The notes: generated from the letters alone by a model not told the origin. DNA of 64,000 bases from Flavilitoribacter nigricans DSM 23189 = NBRC 102662 (GCF_002646595.1 NZ_PDUD01000023.1:186001-250000), one strand, 5' to 3'; positions 1 through 9,169 are shown, counted from the first letter of the stretch. Numbers and translations: made by a program.

Positions 1-902
1 AAGCCAGTCTCCAGCGCTTTAAAGATCTGGTGATCCCTCCGGCCTGGAAGGAAGTCTGGATCTGCCCGGAAGAGAAAGGTTACCTGCAGGTGACCGGCCG
101 GGATGAGAAAGATCGTAAGCAATATATATATCATCCCAAATGGGTGGAATACCGGCAGGCTCAGAAATTTGATCACATCGTAGAATTTGCGGATCACCTT
201 CCGCTGATCCGCCAGACCGTTCGCAAGCACCTTAAAGATAAGACCTGGACTAAACGCAAGATGATGGCCCTCATTCTGGAGGTGCTGGATGAAACGGCCC
301 TCCGGATCGGCAACCGTATATATAAGGAGCGGAATAATACCTTCGGCCTGACTACCCTCCGTCGCAAACACCTGACCGTTTCGGAAAAGAACCTCACCCT
401 GTCGTTCAAAGGGAAAAGTAATCAATACCGGGAAGTAGCCATCGACAATAAGCGGCTGATCCGGCTGATCAAGGACTGTTCCGAACTGCCCGGCTATGAG
501 ATCTTTCGCTATCAGGACGCCGAGGGCAAGTACCAGCTGATCGACAGTCAGGATGTAAATGAATATCTCCAGGTGATAACCGGGAAGGAATTTTCGAGCA
601 AGGATTTCCGCACCTGGTACGCTACCGCTTCCGCCGTGGACCTCTGGCCGAAGATCAACGAGGAACATCCGGATCTATCCATGGACAAAAGGTTAGCCAA
701 TCTGGTAAAAAGCGTTGCCCAGAAATTGGGGAATACCGTCTCGGTATGTCGGAAATACTATATCCATCCGAAAGTTTTGCGGCAATTCGAAAAACGCACC
801 ATAGATTACTTTAATGACCTGAAACTGACTCTGCCTGAGCCGTTTATGAAGGAGATGGATGAGGCGGAATGCCTGGCTTTTCAGCTGATAAAACAAAAAT
901 AA
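1..902 (+). CDS. DNA topoisomerase IB, 3' part (5' end outside window)
   Basis: Eukaryote/poxvirus-type topoisomerase IB, which relaxes supercoils by nicking one strand through a 3'-phosphotyrosine. The reading frame is open to the first base, and the residues before the GTG at 30 continue the conserved N-terminal domain into IPPAWKEVWICP, so that GTG is internal and the gene begins upstream. Visible landmarks are GRDEKDRKQYIYHPKW (N-domain), RIGNRIYKERNNTFGLTTLR with the first catalytic Arg, KGKSN with the catalytic Lys, SSKDFRTWYAT with the second Arg, and the nucleophile Tyr in RKYYIHP near 756-765. All five active-site elements appear present, so the C-terminal catalytic domain is intact. 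The family is seen; the physiological role is inferred. Confidence 0.93.
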   Translation, partial: ASLQRFKDLVIPPAWKEVWICPEEKGYLQVTGRDEKDRKQYIYHPKWVEYRQAQKFDHIVEFADHLPLIRQTVRKHLKDKTWTKRKMMALILEVLDETALRIGNRIYKERNNTFGLTTLRRKHLTVSEKNLTLSFKGKSNQYREVAIDNKRLIRLIKDCSELPGYEIFRYQDAEGKYQLIDSQDVNEYLQVITGKEFSSKDFRTWYATASAVDLWPKINEEHPDLSMDKRLANLVKSVAQKLGNTVSVCRKYYIHPKVLRQFEKRTIDYFNDLKLTLPEPFMKEMDEAECLAFQLIKQK

Positions 903-1031
903 TTGCCCGAAAAAATAAAAACTTACCGAACACCTCAACCCTTAAGCAGGTTTCAGAAATGAAGATAACAACAACAAAATGCTATTTGTTATCGTGGCCA
1001 AATAAAGCCATACTAAAACCAAACATTGACC

Positions 1032-1244
1032 ATGAAAAACGCTATTGTAATCATCCTCCTGCTTGCCGGGATCTTTCTGGCCTATCAGGGGATACAAACC
1101 ATCCAAAGCTCAACTGCGGATGTAGAAATTCTTGGCATTGATATTAATGCCAGTGACGAAGGTGGCCAGGCCGCAGGTATTATGTACCTCGTACTGGGAG
1201 TTGCCGCACTCATTGGCAGTTACTTTGCCTGGAAAAAAGCCTAG
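1032..1244 (+). CDS. Small two-TM membrane protein (DUF3185-like)
   Basis: A 70-residue protein with a hydrophobic segment at about residues 3-20, a short polar loop (QTIQSSTADVEILGID), and a second hydrophobic segment at about 45-66 ending in WKKA, so a helical hairpin in the inner membrane is expected. I chose the ATG at 1032 rather than the TTG six bases upstream because it gives the usual MKN start of such proteins. Size and layout resemble the DUF3185 family of small membrane proteins, but that assignment is tentative and no activity can be read from the sequence. It stands just ahead of an acidic lipoprotein gene on the same strand, possibly part of an envelope-stress group. Confidence 0.7.
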   Translation: MKNAIVIILLLAGIFLAYQGIQTIQSSTADVEILGIDINASDEGGQAAGIMYLVLGVAALIGSYFAWKKA

Positions 1245-1302
1245 ATCGTTGTAAAACGAACTAGCTTAACTTTGAATTATCTAACAAAAATGTTAACCGA
1301 AA

Positions 1303-1716
1303 ATGAAAACACTCAGAATTTTATTTCTAGCCTTGGGCTTATTCGGAATGATTGGCTTCACTACTTCTTGCGACAACGACACCAAAGCTGAAGAACAAAT
1401 GGAAGAAGCCGGTGACGAAATCTCAGATGCTTTCCGCACTGAAAGAGAAGAACTGCAAGCCGACCTTCGTGAAGCACGTCAGGATGTCGATGAAAAATTG
1501 GCTGAACTGCGCGCCGAGTTGAACGAAGCCGGAGAAGACACCAAAGAAGAAATCAACGAACAGATCTCTAAACTGGAGAAATGGGGTGATGAAATCGATC
1601 GCGACATGGAGCGTGTAGCTCAGAGTGCCGAGAACGGTTGGGAAAACCTCAAAGGTAACATCCGCGAATCCCTGGACGAAATGGAAGATGCCTGGGACGA
1701 CGCTTTTGATTCCTAA
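1303..1716 (+). CDS. Acidic coiled-coil lipoprotein
   Basis: A 137-residue protein with a lipoprotein signal peptide: MKT start, hydrophobic stretch, then FTTSC with the lipid-attachment Cys at residue 23. The mature part is almost entirely charged helix with repeated patterns such as EREELQADLREARQDVDEKL, typical of an amphipathic apolipoprotein-like or coiled-coil rod rich in Glu, Asp, Lys and Arg. There is no catalytic motif. Proteins of this look occur in Bacteroidota next to CsbD, DksA-like and DUF2254 genes, as here, which suggests a general stress or envelope-buffering role; that is inference from context. The gene is followed closely by a hairpin and T tract that should terminate its transcript. 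Confidence 0.75.
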   Translation: MKTLRILFLALGLFGMIGFTTSCDNDTKAEEQMEEAGDEISDAFRTEREELQADLREARQDVDEKLAELRAELNEAGEDTKEEINEQISKLEKWGDEIDRDMERVAQSAENGWENLKGNIRESLDEMEDAWDDAFDS

Positions 1717-1799
1717 TCCGGTTTAGGAACCGAATCAAACACTAACGAACGATAAAATTGAGAGGCATAAAAGTAGCATTCTCAATCTCATCAACTATA

Positions 1800-1837
1800 T
1801 TGCTGGATTCCTGTTAGGGATTCAGCAATTTTTTTTT
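1800..1837 (+). terminator. Intrinsic terminator touching the next start codon
   Basis: TTGCTGGATTCC and GGATTCAGCAA form an imperfect stem (six perfect outer pairs, then one mismatch and a wobble), followed by nine T residues at 1829-1837. It lies about 80 nt past the acidic lipoprotein stop. The ATG of the DUF2254 gene follows the T tract by only two bases. Confidence 0.7.
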
Positions 1838-1839
1838 GT

Positions 1840-3126
1840 ATGCTTACCAAACTGAAGAATCAGCTTTTACAAAGCTACCACAACATACGCAATAGTATCG
1901 GTGCCTATCCGGCCCTGATCGCTTTGGTATTTTCCCTGGCCGCAGGAATTCTGCTTACCGTAGAAACGCCGGAACTGACCGAGGAGATCAAACAAAAGGC
2001 CGGGCTACTGATCATCGATAATGCCGATACGGCCCGCTCCCTGCTGAGTACGCTGATCGGCGGGGTTATTTCCCTGACCGTCTTCAGCTTCTCCATGGTG
2101 ATGATCCTGCTCAACCAGGCTTCCAGCAATTATTCGCCGCGCCTCCTGCCGGGACTGATCTCCTACAAGCCACACCAGTTTGTACTCGGATTTTACATCG
2201 GCACCATCCTGTTCAATATCCTGTGTCTGATCAACATCCTGCCCGGAGAGAATCCCTATCAGATCCCCGGGTTTACCGTACTGATCGCCATTCTGTTGGG
2301 CCCGGTCTGTCTGGCGCTCTTCGTCTTCTTTATCCATTCGATCTCGCAGTCTATTCAGATCAATAACATTCTGCAGCGGCTCTACCGGGACACCCTGGGA
2401 TCGCTGGAGCGACTGGAAAACAAGATGAAAGAAAACCATCCCTCGGAAGATCCCATGGGCGAAGACCGGCAGTGGTTTCCGCTCTACAGCCAACGCTACG
2501 GACACCTGATGAACATTTCCGAGTCGGATCTGGTGCATCTGGCCAAGACCCAGGAAATGGAATTTGCGCTCACCCACCCGCGCGGGATGGCGGTACTAAA
2601 AGGGGAAGTCGTGTTGTACAGTTCGAAAGAGCTGGACGAAACAACCCGGGAAACGGTTTTTCGCTTTTTGCATTTCGGCAATCAGGAGATCATCGAGGAG
2701 AATTTTTTGTTCGGGTTTAAGCAACTTACGGAGATCCTGCTGCGGGCGATGAGTCCCGGCATCAATGATCCGGGTACCGCCATGGACGCGCTGGATTACC
2801 TGACCGAACTCATCGGCAAACGCATGGATATGGGCAACTACCTGTCCGTCATGGACGACGATGAAAATCCGAGATTATATCTGAAGATCGTACCTTTTGA
2901 GGATCTGGTGTACTACTGTTTTTCGGCGATCCGGACCTACATTGCGCACGATCCGGTGCTGGTACAAAAGATGTTCAGTGCGCTGAGCCATTTGCAGCAA
3001 AAGGAAGGAGCGGGTTCCTGGTACACTACCGTGCTCCAACGGGAACGGGATGCCCTCTGGGATGATGCGCAAAAGAACATTGAGAATGCACACGATCTGG
3101 AACGGATCCGGACTTATCTGAAATAG
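1840..3126 (+). CDS. DUF2254 family membrane protein
   Basis: A 428-residue predicted inner-membrane protein of the DUF2254 family. The N-terminal half holds four hydrophobic segments, roughly residues 22-42, 68-95, 110-135 and 140-170. Family-typical stretches include ISLTVFSFSMVMILLNQASS followed by NYSPRLL, and in the soluble C-terminal half LRAMSPGINDPGTAMDALD. The C-terminal part after about residue 180 is soluble and carries no known enzymatic motif. Function of the family is unknown; a role in ion or membrane homeostasis is only a guess. The start is fixed by an ATG directly behind the terminator of the preceding gene, so any leader must be very short or overlap that hairpin. It converges with the DksA-like gene across a 14-bp inverted repeat. 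Confidence 0.88.
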   Translation: MLTKLKNQLLQSYHNIRNSIGAYPALIALVFSLAAGILLTVETPELTEEIKQKAGLLIIDNADTARSLLSTLIGGVISLTVFSFSMVMILLNQASSNYSPRLLPGLISYKPHQFVLGFYIGTILFNILCLINILPGENPYQIPGFTVLIAILLGPVCLALFVFFIHSISQSIQINNILQRLYRDTLGSLERLENKMKENHPSEDPMGEDRQWFPLYSQRYGHLMNISESDLVHLAKTQEMEFALTHPRGMAVLKGEVVLYSSKELDETTRETVFRFLHFGNQEIIEENFLFGFKQLTEILLRAMSPGINDPGTAMDALDYLTELIGKRMDMGNYLSVMDDDENPRLYLKIVPFEDLVYYCFSAIRTYIAHDPVLVQKMFSALSHLQQKEGAGSWYTTVLQRERDALWDDAQKNIENAHDLERIRTYLK

Positions 3127-3190
3127 GAGGAAAAAAGGTAGATCGGGGAGAAGGAGATCAGTTTCGGGAAGAAGGGCGTAGAGCGATGAT

Positions 3191-3228
3191 ACACTGATCT
3201 TCGGGCAACTTTGACCGAAGATCAGTGT
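3191..3228. terminator. Bidirectional terminator-like perfect inverted repeat
   Basis: A perfect 14-bp inverted repeat, ACACTGATCTTCGG / CCGAAGATCAGTGT, with a 10-nt loop, sits between the convergent DUF2254 and DksA-like genes. There is no T tract on either side, so it would act as a stable transcript-end hairpin rather than a classical Rho-independent terminator. Confidence 0.6.
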
Positions 3229-3255
3229 CGCATGCTTTGGGATCGAAACGTGGGA

Positions 3256-3624
3256 TCAATTGGCTGCTGCTTTCAGGCAGGTGGTTGCTTCCGGCATGGC
3301 TTCCAGTCTTTCCCGGCGAATGTATTCTCCGGTCTCGGTGCAGATGCCGTAGGTCTTGTTCTCAATCCGGAGCAGTGCCGCTTCCAGGGCCTGGATCTGA
3401 TTCATGTCATTTTCGATCAGCCCGTTGAGTTTCAGGGTCTCCTGTTCCATCTGACTGTCTTCTTCGTAATCGTACTTTTCGAGGTTGGTACTTTCCAGAA
3501 AATTCGTCTTCCGGTCGTTCAGGTCTTTCAGTTGCTGACGCAGGGTGGCCAGTTTCTCTTTCACATTCTTTTCAAACCCTTGCAGGTCTTCATCACTATA
3601 AGGATAGTCTTTTCGATTATTCAT
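3256..3624 (-). CDS. TraR/DksA-like regulator with degenerate zinc finger
   Basis: A 122-residue protein with the DksA/TraR layout: an N-terminal region predicted to form a long helical coiled coil (residues about 15-85, many Lys/Glu/Gln/Leu), then the C-terminal finger YGICTETGEYIRRERLEAMPEATTC. In canonical members the finger has four cysteines (CxxC...CxxC); here only the first Cys of each pair remains, the others being Thr and Ala, so zinc binding is probably lost. DksA-like proteins insert into the RNA polymerase secondary channel; whether this one still does is unknown. Degenerate fingers are common in Bacteroidota members, so this is probably functional. It is convergent with DUF2254 and near csbD. 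Confidence 0.85.
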   Translation of the reverse strand: MNNRKDYPYSDEDLQGFEKNVKEKLATLRQQLKDLNDRKTNFLESTNLEKYDYEEDSQMEQETLKLNGLIENDMNQIQALEAALLRIENKTYGICTETGEYIRRERLEAMPEATTCLKAAAN

Positions 3625-3764
3625 ATTGGTTCTTTTCTATTTAAACGGCTGAGCGATATGGGGTGTTCGCTGGGTTCTGGGTAAAGGGCCGAACATCAAT
3701 ACCCGAATTCTGGTTTTAGGTATGAGAACATTAGTAAATAACCATTAACCAAAAACCAAACATT

Positions 3765-3956
3765 ATGAGTGCTACGACTGATCGTATCCGAGGAAACTGG
3801 AACCAAATTAAAGGTAAACTGAAAGAAGAGTACGGTGAACTGACCGACAATGACCTGATGTATCAGGAAGGTAAAGAAGACCAACTTCTCGGCCGGATCC
3901 AGGAAAGAACCGGTAAAAGCAAGCAAGAAATTAAAGACTTTATCGACCGTATCTAA
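3765..3956 (+). CDS. CsbD family stress protein
   Basis: A 63-residue hydrophilic protein matching the CsbD family: IRGNWNQIKGKLKEEYGELTDN near the N-terminus and GRIQERTGKSKQEI near the C-terminus, both hallmark segments. CsbD proteins are small general-stress proteins of unknown molecular function, abundant after osmotic or entry-to-stationary stress in other bacteria. The ATG at 3765 gives the full expected length. It stands alone on the plus strand, divergent from the DksA-like gene, and is followed by a hairpin at 3994-4028. Family assignment is strong; role is inferred from relatives. Confidence 0.9.
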   Translation: MSATTDRIRGNWNQIKGKLKEEYGELTDNDLMYQEGKEDQLLGRIQERTGKSKQEIKDFIDRI

Positions 3957-3993
3957 GAGTCGAAAAAGGATTGATTATCTACGATCCGCTCAG

Positions 3994-4028
3994 AACCGGC
4001 GTCAACCCTTGCGGTTGCCGTCGGTTTT
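3994..4028 (+). terminator. Probable terminator after csbD-like gene
   Basis: AACCGGCGTCAACC and GGTTGCCGTCGGTT can pair with two mismatches around the 5-nt loop CTTGC, followed by TT. It lies about 40 nt past the CsbD stop. The rest of 4029-4283 shows no gene; it is an AT-moderate leader to the next gene. Confidence 0.5.
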
Positions 4029-4283
4029 GCATTTATAGGCCCCACCCTTCGAGTCTCCCGTAATTTTTTCCTATTCTTGCCGACATTTCCTTCTGAAATA
4101 ATATTTTTGCATCGCACCCGTTTCAAGAGTGTATCTTCAGATTGCAACTCCATTTACTGAATTTCCATCTTTGCTACCTTGCTGTTCTGGCGATGTGGTT
4201 AATCCCTGCTGCTTGAGAAAACGACACTAGTACTATCATAATACCGGTTCCGGAAGGGCGGTAATAAATCGAGTATTTTGAAC

Positions 4284-6851
4284 ATGAAGAGATTATTTAC
4301 GCTATTTGCTTTGGTTGGTTTATGTTTTTCGGCCCAGGATCTCCAGGCCCAGTACGAGGGCAGCGGTCCGTTCTGTCATCAGGGCGGCGGTCTGTTTATC
4401 AATGAGATCTCCAACGGTCCGACCACCGGGCAGAATAACAAGGAATATATTGAAATGATCGTCACCCCGGATCCCTCCGCTCCTCTGGCGCCGGTCAACC
4501 TCGAAGGTTGGATACTCGACGATAACAATGTAGCGGCCTCCGGCGAGGGCAATGCGACCGGTCATTTTATCCTGGGAGATTGTTACCAGGCGGTTCCTCC
4601 GGGTTCCATACTCGTGATCTACAACCCGGAAGACCCGAATCCCGCATTACCCGCGGATGATCCCACCGATGCAAACCAGGACGGCGTCTACATCATACCG
4701 GCGAACGATGCCTGTGTGCGGGCCTGCAACAGCAATCCCGTGACCGACAATCCGAACTACTGCCCCTGTGCCGACCCGGAAACCTCCGTATCCGGCTGGC
4801 AGATCGGCCTCAGGAATCCCGGAGATGTTTTTCAGATAAGGGATGCCTGCGAAACGGTTGTCCACGCTATTTCCTGGGGAGGCCTCCAACTGGATCCCGA
4901 TGTGCAGAACAGCCCGGCTTATTTTCGTCTGAACGGAGACAGCCAGTCGGGCCTGGTTATCCGGTTCACCAATTTTGTGAGCAATGACTGGAATGACGCA
5001 ACCAATTACGATAACCCGCCGGTAGCGACCGGGGAAACTCCCGGTGCTCCCAACAATGCCGAAAACGCGGCTTTTATCGCCCTGTTGCAAACGGGTGCCT
5101 TCATGCAGTGCGGGGGCACCATTTACGATTGCCGGATCACCGACGCCGGAGACCTGCAGGCGCCCGACGGTATCACTGAAGCTCCGATCGTGCTGTGCGC
5201 CGGGGATGATCTCGGTGCCTTTACCGCCGTTTACGATCAGCCGGATGAGACCGAGCCCATGGCTCCCGGCTTCGATTTTGAATACGCCTTTCTCATTACC
5301 AGCGACCAAAGCCCGGAATACCCGATTATGGGCTACAGCTACGACGGTGATTTTGATTACTCCGGTCTGCCGGAAGGCAATTATCGCCTCTGGGGACTTT
5401 CCTATATTCAACCCAACGGCTCCTTGACGTTGGACATTTTACTGTCCAATATCGTGAGCTCCATTGCCGATATCCAGAATTATTCCGCCTGTGGCGATGA
5501 TCTGAATCTGGATAGTCTCAATCAGATGGGCCAGGTGGTGGAGATCCAGGTGATAGCCGCTCCGGTAGCGGTTATGCCCGCCGATCCGCTGAGTACCTGC
5601 ACGACCGATCCGAATGGTACGCTGGATCTGACCCTCTTTGATGCGGAGATCAGTGACGGCAGTCCATTGCCGGTGGTGTGGTACAGCGACGCCAACGCCA
5701 CCCAGCCGATCGTTGATCCGGCTAATTTTCCGGCGGCCACCACTACGGTATTCGCCCGTCTGGAAAGTGCGAGTTGCAATTCCAACATCGTATCGGTAGA
5801 TCTGGAAATAGGAGGTAGCCTCATGGTAGAAATTATGGTCGATGAGGAGCCGGATTGTGATAACCCGCTCGCCGCGATCAGCCTCAATGTACCCGATCCC
5901 AGCGGTTTGGTAATCGACTGGAACATCGATGCCTGGGACGGCCAGACCGCCCTGATGGACGTCGCTCCCGGCTCCTACTCCGTAACGGTTACGGACGTTG
6001 GTGGATGCCGGGACAGCAGTTCCATTCGCATCAACCCGGGCGGTACTTCCGTGGCGGAATACCTGACCACGAACCCCACCTGTCAGGCTCCGGCTTCGGG
6101 TGTTATCCGCCTGGAGGATATCGTGGGAAGCTCCGGCCCCTACGAGATCTCCTTTAACGGCAGCGCCTACGGGCCTTCCGACGGTTGGCAGATGAGCGGC
6201 CTGACGGCCGGCAGCTATCTGATCGTATTGCGCGATAATAGCGGCTGTGAAAGCGCCCAGTCCGTTACCCTCTCCCTGCCGGCAGGTCCTTCGCTCGAAC
6301 TGGGGCCGGATGTGGAGATCAATGAAGGAGAAAGTACATTCATCAGGCCGGTCACCAGTGGTTCTCTGTCCAACCTGAGCTGGAGCCCACTCAACGGCGT
6401 GGTGGCCGAACGGGGCGGACTGACCCTGCGACCCACCGAAACGACCACTTACAGCTTTACCATTTCCGATGCCAACGGATGTACGACTACCGATCAACTG
6501 ACTGTGACCGTGATTCCTTCGGATAACCCGCCGCCACCGCCCGTTCCCGAAGAGCAAACGAGTGTATTCATTCCGAATGCTTTTAGTCCGAATGAGGACG
6601 GTTTCAACGATAGCTTCACCATTTTTGGAGATGAGACCGTAGCCAACATCCGGATGATGCGGATCTTCGATCGCTGGGGCAGCCTGGTATTCGAAACCTC
6701 CGACATGGCTCCCAACGATCTGCAACAGGGATGGCGGGGACAGGTCAACGGCCGCCCGATGCCCGAAGGCGTCTACATCTATTTCCTGGAAGTTGAATTT
6801 ACGGACGGGACCACCACCATCATGAAGGGTGAAGTGGTCATGATCAGATAA
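4284..6851 (+). CDS. Secreted protein with lamin-tail-like region and type IX (type B) sorting domain
   Basis: An 855-residue extracellular protein. Residues 1-22 are a Sec signal peptide ending LQAQ. Residues about 35-80 (INEISNGPTTGQNNKEYIEM, GWILDDNN) resemble a lamin-tail domain. The middle is a series of Ig-like/adhesin-type beta segments with phrases such as SYSVTVTDVGGCRDSSS and YSFTISDANGC, typical of Bacteroidota surface proteins. The last 90 residues (FIPNAFSPNEDGFND, IFDRWGSLVFE, GVYIYFLEVEF) form the CHU_C/gliding-motility C-terminal domain, the type B signal for type IX secretion. The ATG at 4284 is preferred to a TTG six bases upstream. Likely cell-surface or released; ligand unknown. 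Confidence 0.92.
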   Translation: MKRLFTLFALVGLCFSAQDLQAQYEGSGPFCHQGGGLFINEISNGPTTGQNNKEYIEMIVTPDPSAPLAPVNLEGWILDDNNVAASGEGNATGHFILGDCYQAVPPGSILVIYNPEDPNPALPADDPTDANQDGVYIIPANDACVRACNSNPVTDNPNYCPCADPETSVSGWQIGLRNPGDVFQIRDACETVVHAISWGGLQLDPDVQNSPAYFRLNGDSQSGLVIRFTNFVSNDWNDATNYDNPPVATGETPGAPNNAENAAFIALLQTGAFMQCGGTIYDCRITDAGDLQAPDGITEAPIVLCAGDDLGAFTAVYDQPDETEPMAPGFDFEYAFLITSDQSPEYPIMGYSYDGDFDYSGLPEGNYRLWGLSYIQPNGSLTLDILLSNIVSSIADIQNYSACGDDLNLDSLNQMGQVVEIQVIAAPVAVMPADPLSTCTTDPNGTLDLTLFDAEISDGSPLPVVWYSDANATQPIVDPANFPAATTTVFARLESASCNSNIVSVDLEIGGSLMVEIMVDEEPDCDNPLAAISLNVPDPSGLVIDWNIDAWDGQTALMDVAPGSYSVTVTDVGGCRDSSSIRINPGGTSVAEYLTTNPTCQAPASGVIRLEDIVGSSGPYEISFNGSAYGPSDGWQMSGLTAGSYLIVLRDNSGCESAQSVTLSLPAGPSLELGPDVEINEGESTFIRPVTSGSLSNLSWSPLNGVVAERGGLTLRPTETTTYSFTISDANGCTTTDQLTVTVIPSDNPPPPPVPEEQTSVFIPNAFSPNEDGFNDSFTIFGDETVANIRMMRIFDRWGSLVFETSDMAPNDLQQGWRGQVNGRPMPEGVYIYFLEVEFTDGTTTIMKGEVVMIR

Positions 6852-6898
6852 GGCCGGGTGTCTGGAGAATTGCAAATACGAATAAACCAGTTTAACAA

Positions 6899-7894
6899 AT
6901 GGAGTATAAATTATTAGGCCGGACGGGGGTTAAAGTATCTTCCCTCTGCTTCGGTACCATGTCTTTTGGTGGAAACGCCGACGCTAAAACTTCGGCGGAT
7001 ATGTTTCACCGCTGCCGCGACGCCGGAGTGAATTTCTTTGACTGTGCCGATGTCTATGTACAGGGACGTTCGGAAGAGATACTGGGAAAGCTGATCGCGG
7101 ATTGCCGGGATCAGGTAGTGATCACCAGTAAGGTCTATTTCAGCACGGGCAAAGGTGTGAACGACGGCGGTGCTTCCCGTTACCACATTGTGCGGGCGGT
7201 TGAAGCGAGCCTGCGTCGCCTGAATACCGATTATATCGATCTCTATTTCATCCATCACTTCGACGAGACCACTCCGCTGGAGGAAACCCTGAGTGCACTG
7301 AACGACCTGGTCCGGCAGGGCAAGATCCTCTACATCGGAGCCAGTAACTATGCGGCCTGGCAGGTTGCCAAAGCTCTGGGCATTTCCCGGCAGCACGCCT
7401 GGGCCCGCTTTGAGTGTATCCAGCCGATGTACAATCTGGTGAAACGGCAGGCGGAAGTAGAGATCCTGCCCATGGCCATTTCCGAGCAGGTGGGCGTGAT
7501 CAGTTACAGTCCGCTGGGTGGTGGATTGCTCACCGGCAAATATGGTGCGGATAAGCGCCCGGAATCCGGTCGATTGATGGAAAATGAGATGTACCGGATC
7601 CGCTACGGCGATCAGGAAGTGTACCGTATTGCCGAAGATTTTACCGAACTGTCGGGGGAAGTGGGGATCCATCCGGTATCGCTGGCCATCGCCTGGGTGA
7701 ATGCCCACGACGGCATCACCGCACCCATCATCGGCGCCCGTAATACCGACCAGCTGGAACCGGCGCTCGCCGCGGTGGAAGTAGATATGAGCCCGGAATT
7801 GTACAATCGCATCGCTGCCCTGTCTCCGGAACCGCCGCTGGCTACCGACCGGAATGAGGAGGCCACGGATTTTGAGGCGAATATTCGAAAATAA
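6899..7894 (+). CDS. Aldo/keto reductase
   Basis: A 331-residue NAD(P)H-dependent oxidoreductase of the aldo/keto reductase superfamily (TIM barrel). The catalytic tetrad is visible as Asp48 (FFDCADVY), Tyr53, Lys78 (VITSKVY) and His119 (LYFIHHFDE). The cofactor-binding strand ISYSPLGGGLLTGKY and the C-terminal SLAIAWVNAHDGITAPIIGA are characteristic of the AKR12/13-like group that reduces aldehydes and ketones. Substrate cannot be read from sequence. The gene sits about 47 nt behind the type IX-secreted protein gene but nothing suggests a functional link. Length is normal for the family. Confidence 0.95.
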   Translation: MEYKLLGRTGVKVSSLCFGTMSFGGNADAKTSADMFHRCRDAGVNFFDCADVYVQGRSEEILGKLIADCRDQVVITSKVYFSTGKGVNDGGASRYHIVRAVEASLRRLNTDYIDLYFIHHFDETTPLEETLSALNDLVRQGKILYIGASNYAAWQVAKALGISRQHAWARFECIQPMYNLVKRQAEVEILPMAISEQVGVISYSPLGGGLLTGKYGADKRPESGRLMENEMYRIRYGDQEVYRIAEDFTELSGEVGIHPVSLAIAWVNAHDGITAPIIGARNTDQLEPALAAVEVDMSPELYNRIAALSPEPPLATDRNEEATDFEANIRK

Positions 7895-8239
7895 AGACCT
7901 GGGAAAGCAGGGCGTTGGGATTCCCGTTGGGGAGCCAACGTCCTGACTTCCGGATGTCCCGGCGCCCATCGGGCAGTTCGACCTTTTATCACCTATCTTT
8001 GTCGGGTATCAACCCGGGGTGGGCAAATGAACTTTCCGGTCTTAGATTAAGCTCTCCTTACCAGTATTGCTCCGGCTTAATGACTCCAAGCGCCTGTCCA
8101 TTTCCTGATGGCCGGGGCGGAGCGAACCAGCAGTAGCCTTGATTTTGTGGGTTGACATTCAACTCTTTGCGGCCTTTCTCTGTTTGATCATTTTATTCCT
8201 GCCGAAAAGTTTTGCAATTTCACCTTCAAAATTACCTGC
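7895..8239. other. Intergenic, no gene recognised
   Basis: 345 nt between the aldo/keto reductase and bestrophin genes. It contains short GC-rich self-complementary stretches just after the reductase stop (CGTTGG ... CCAACG, 7913-7940) that may end the transcript. Short open frames here have no recognisable product. Confidence 0.4.
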
Positions 8240-9169
8240 ATGATCCTTTATAAGACTAATCAGAACTGGTTTTCCGATGTCAGCCATTTAGCGCGTTCCT
8301 GGACCATGGTGCGGATAATGCGCAGCGTATTTGCTATCGGGGTTTACGCGGCGGCCGTCAGTATCGTCGTGGAATATTTTGAACTGGCCGAGTATATCCG
8401 TCTCAATACCAGCGTATTTTCCCTGCTGGGGGTTATCCTGAGTATTTTTCTGGTATTCCGGACCAACTCGGCTTACGACCGCTGGTGGGAAGCCCGCAAG
8501 CAGTGGGGCGCCCTGGTTAACAATACCCGGAACCTGGCTATCTACGTACGGACGATGTTCCCGAAGGAAGATCCGGAAACCCGTCATTTTTTTGCCAAGC
8601 ACATCTCCAATTTCTGTCTGGCTCTGGTGGAGCACCTGCGGGAAGGTACCAAGCTGGATAAACTGGTTTTTCTCCACGACGAAGACCGTACCTACTACGA
8701 GAACAAAGGTCACATCCCGAATCACATTGCCCTGCAGATCTTCGAGCGCATCGCCGAGGCCCATCGCAAGGGCGAGATCAATGAAGGAGATTACATCAAT
8801 ATCAAGGCCCAGCACCAGTCTTTGCTGGATATTCTCGGAGCCTGCGAAAGGATCAAAAAAACACCCATTCCGTTTTCCTACGCGGTCTATCTGAAGATCT
8901 TTATCACCGCCTACGGCCTGATGCTGCCCTTTGCGCTGGTCAATACCTTCCACATGATGACGGTGCCGCTGGTGATGTTCATGTTTTTTGCCCTGTTGGG
9001 AGTGGAACTGCTCGGGGAAGAGATCGAAGACCCGTTTGGCCTGGATTGTAATGACCTGCCCACCGGGGATATTGCCCATACCATCAAGACGAATGTTTTT
9101 GAATTGCTGGAAGTGCGTTCCGGAAAAGGGAAAGATGTCGAGCGGGAACTGTACGAAAAGGTCTTTTAG
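8240..9169 (+). CDS. Bestrophin-family channel protein
   Basis: A 309-residue membrane protein of the bestrophin/RFP-TM (UPF0187) family, whose bacterial members form pentameric ion channels (the Klebsiella homologue conducts cations). Two hydrophobic segments at about residues 30-50 and 55-75 precede the family signature FRTNSAYDRWWEARKQWG, and two more lie at about 225-265 (YGLMLPFALVNTFHMM, PLVMFMFFALLGVELLGEEI). The C-terminal EEIEDPFGLDCNDLP is a further family hallmark. The ATG at 8240 gives the normal start (MILYKTNQNW). It is a stand-alone gene; role probably in ion or volume homeostasis, by family knowledge. Confidence 0.93.
   Translation: MILYKTNQNWFSDVSHLARSWTMVRIMRSVFAIGVYAAAVSIVVEYFELAEYIRLNTSVFSLLGVILSIFLVFRTNSAYDRWWEARKQWGALVNNTRNLAIYVRTMFPKEDPETRHFFAKHISNFCLALVEHLREGTKLDKLVFLHDEDRTYYENKGHIPNHIALQIFERIAEAHRKGEINEGDYINIKAQHQSLLDILGACERIKKTPIPFSYAVYLKIFITAYGLMLPFALVNTFHMMTVPLVMFMFFALLGVELLGEEIEDPFGLDCNDLPTGDIAHTIKTNVFELLEVRSGKGKDVERELYEKVF

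Noticed and set aside
869-1141. ORF overlapping the topoisomerase end
   Set aside because: Overlaps the topoisomerase end and the small membrane protein gene in another frame; no domain.
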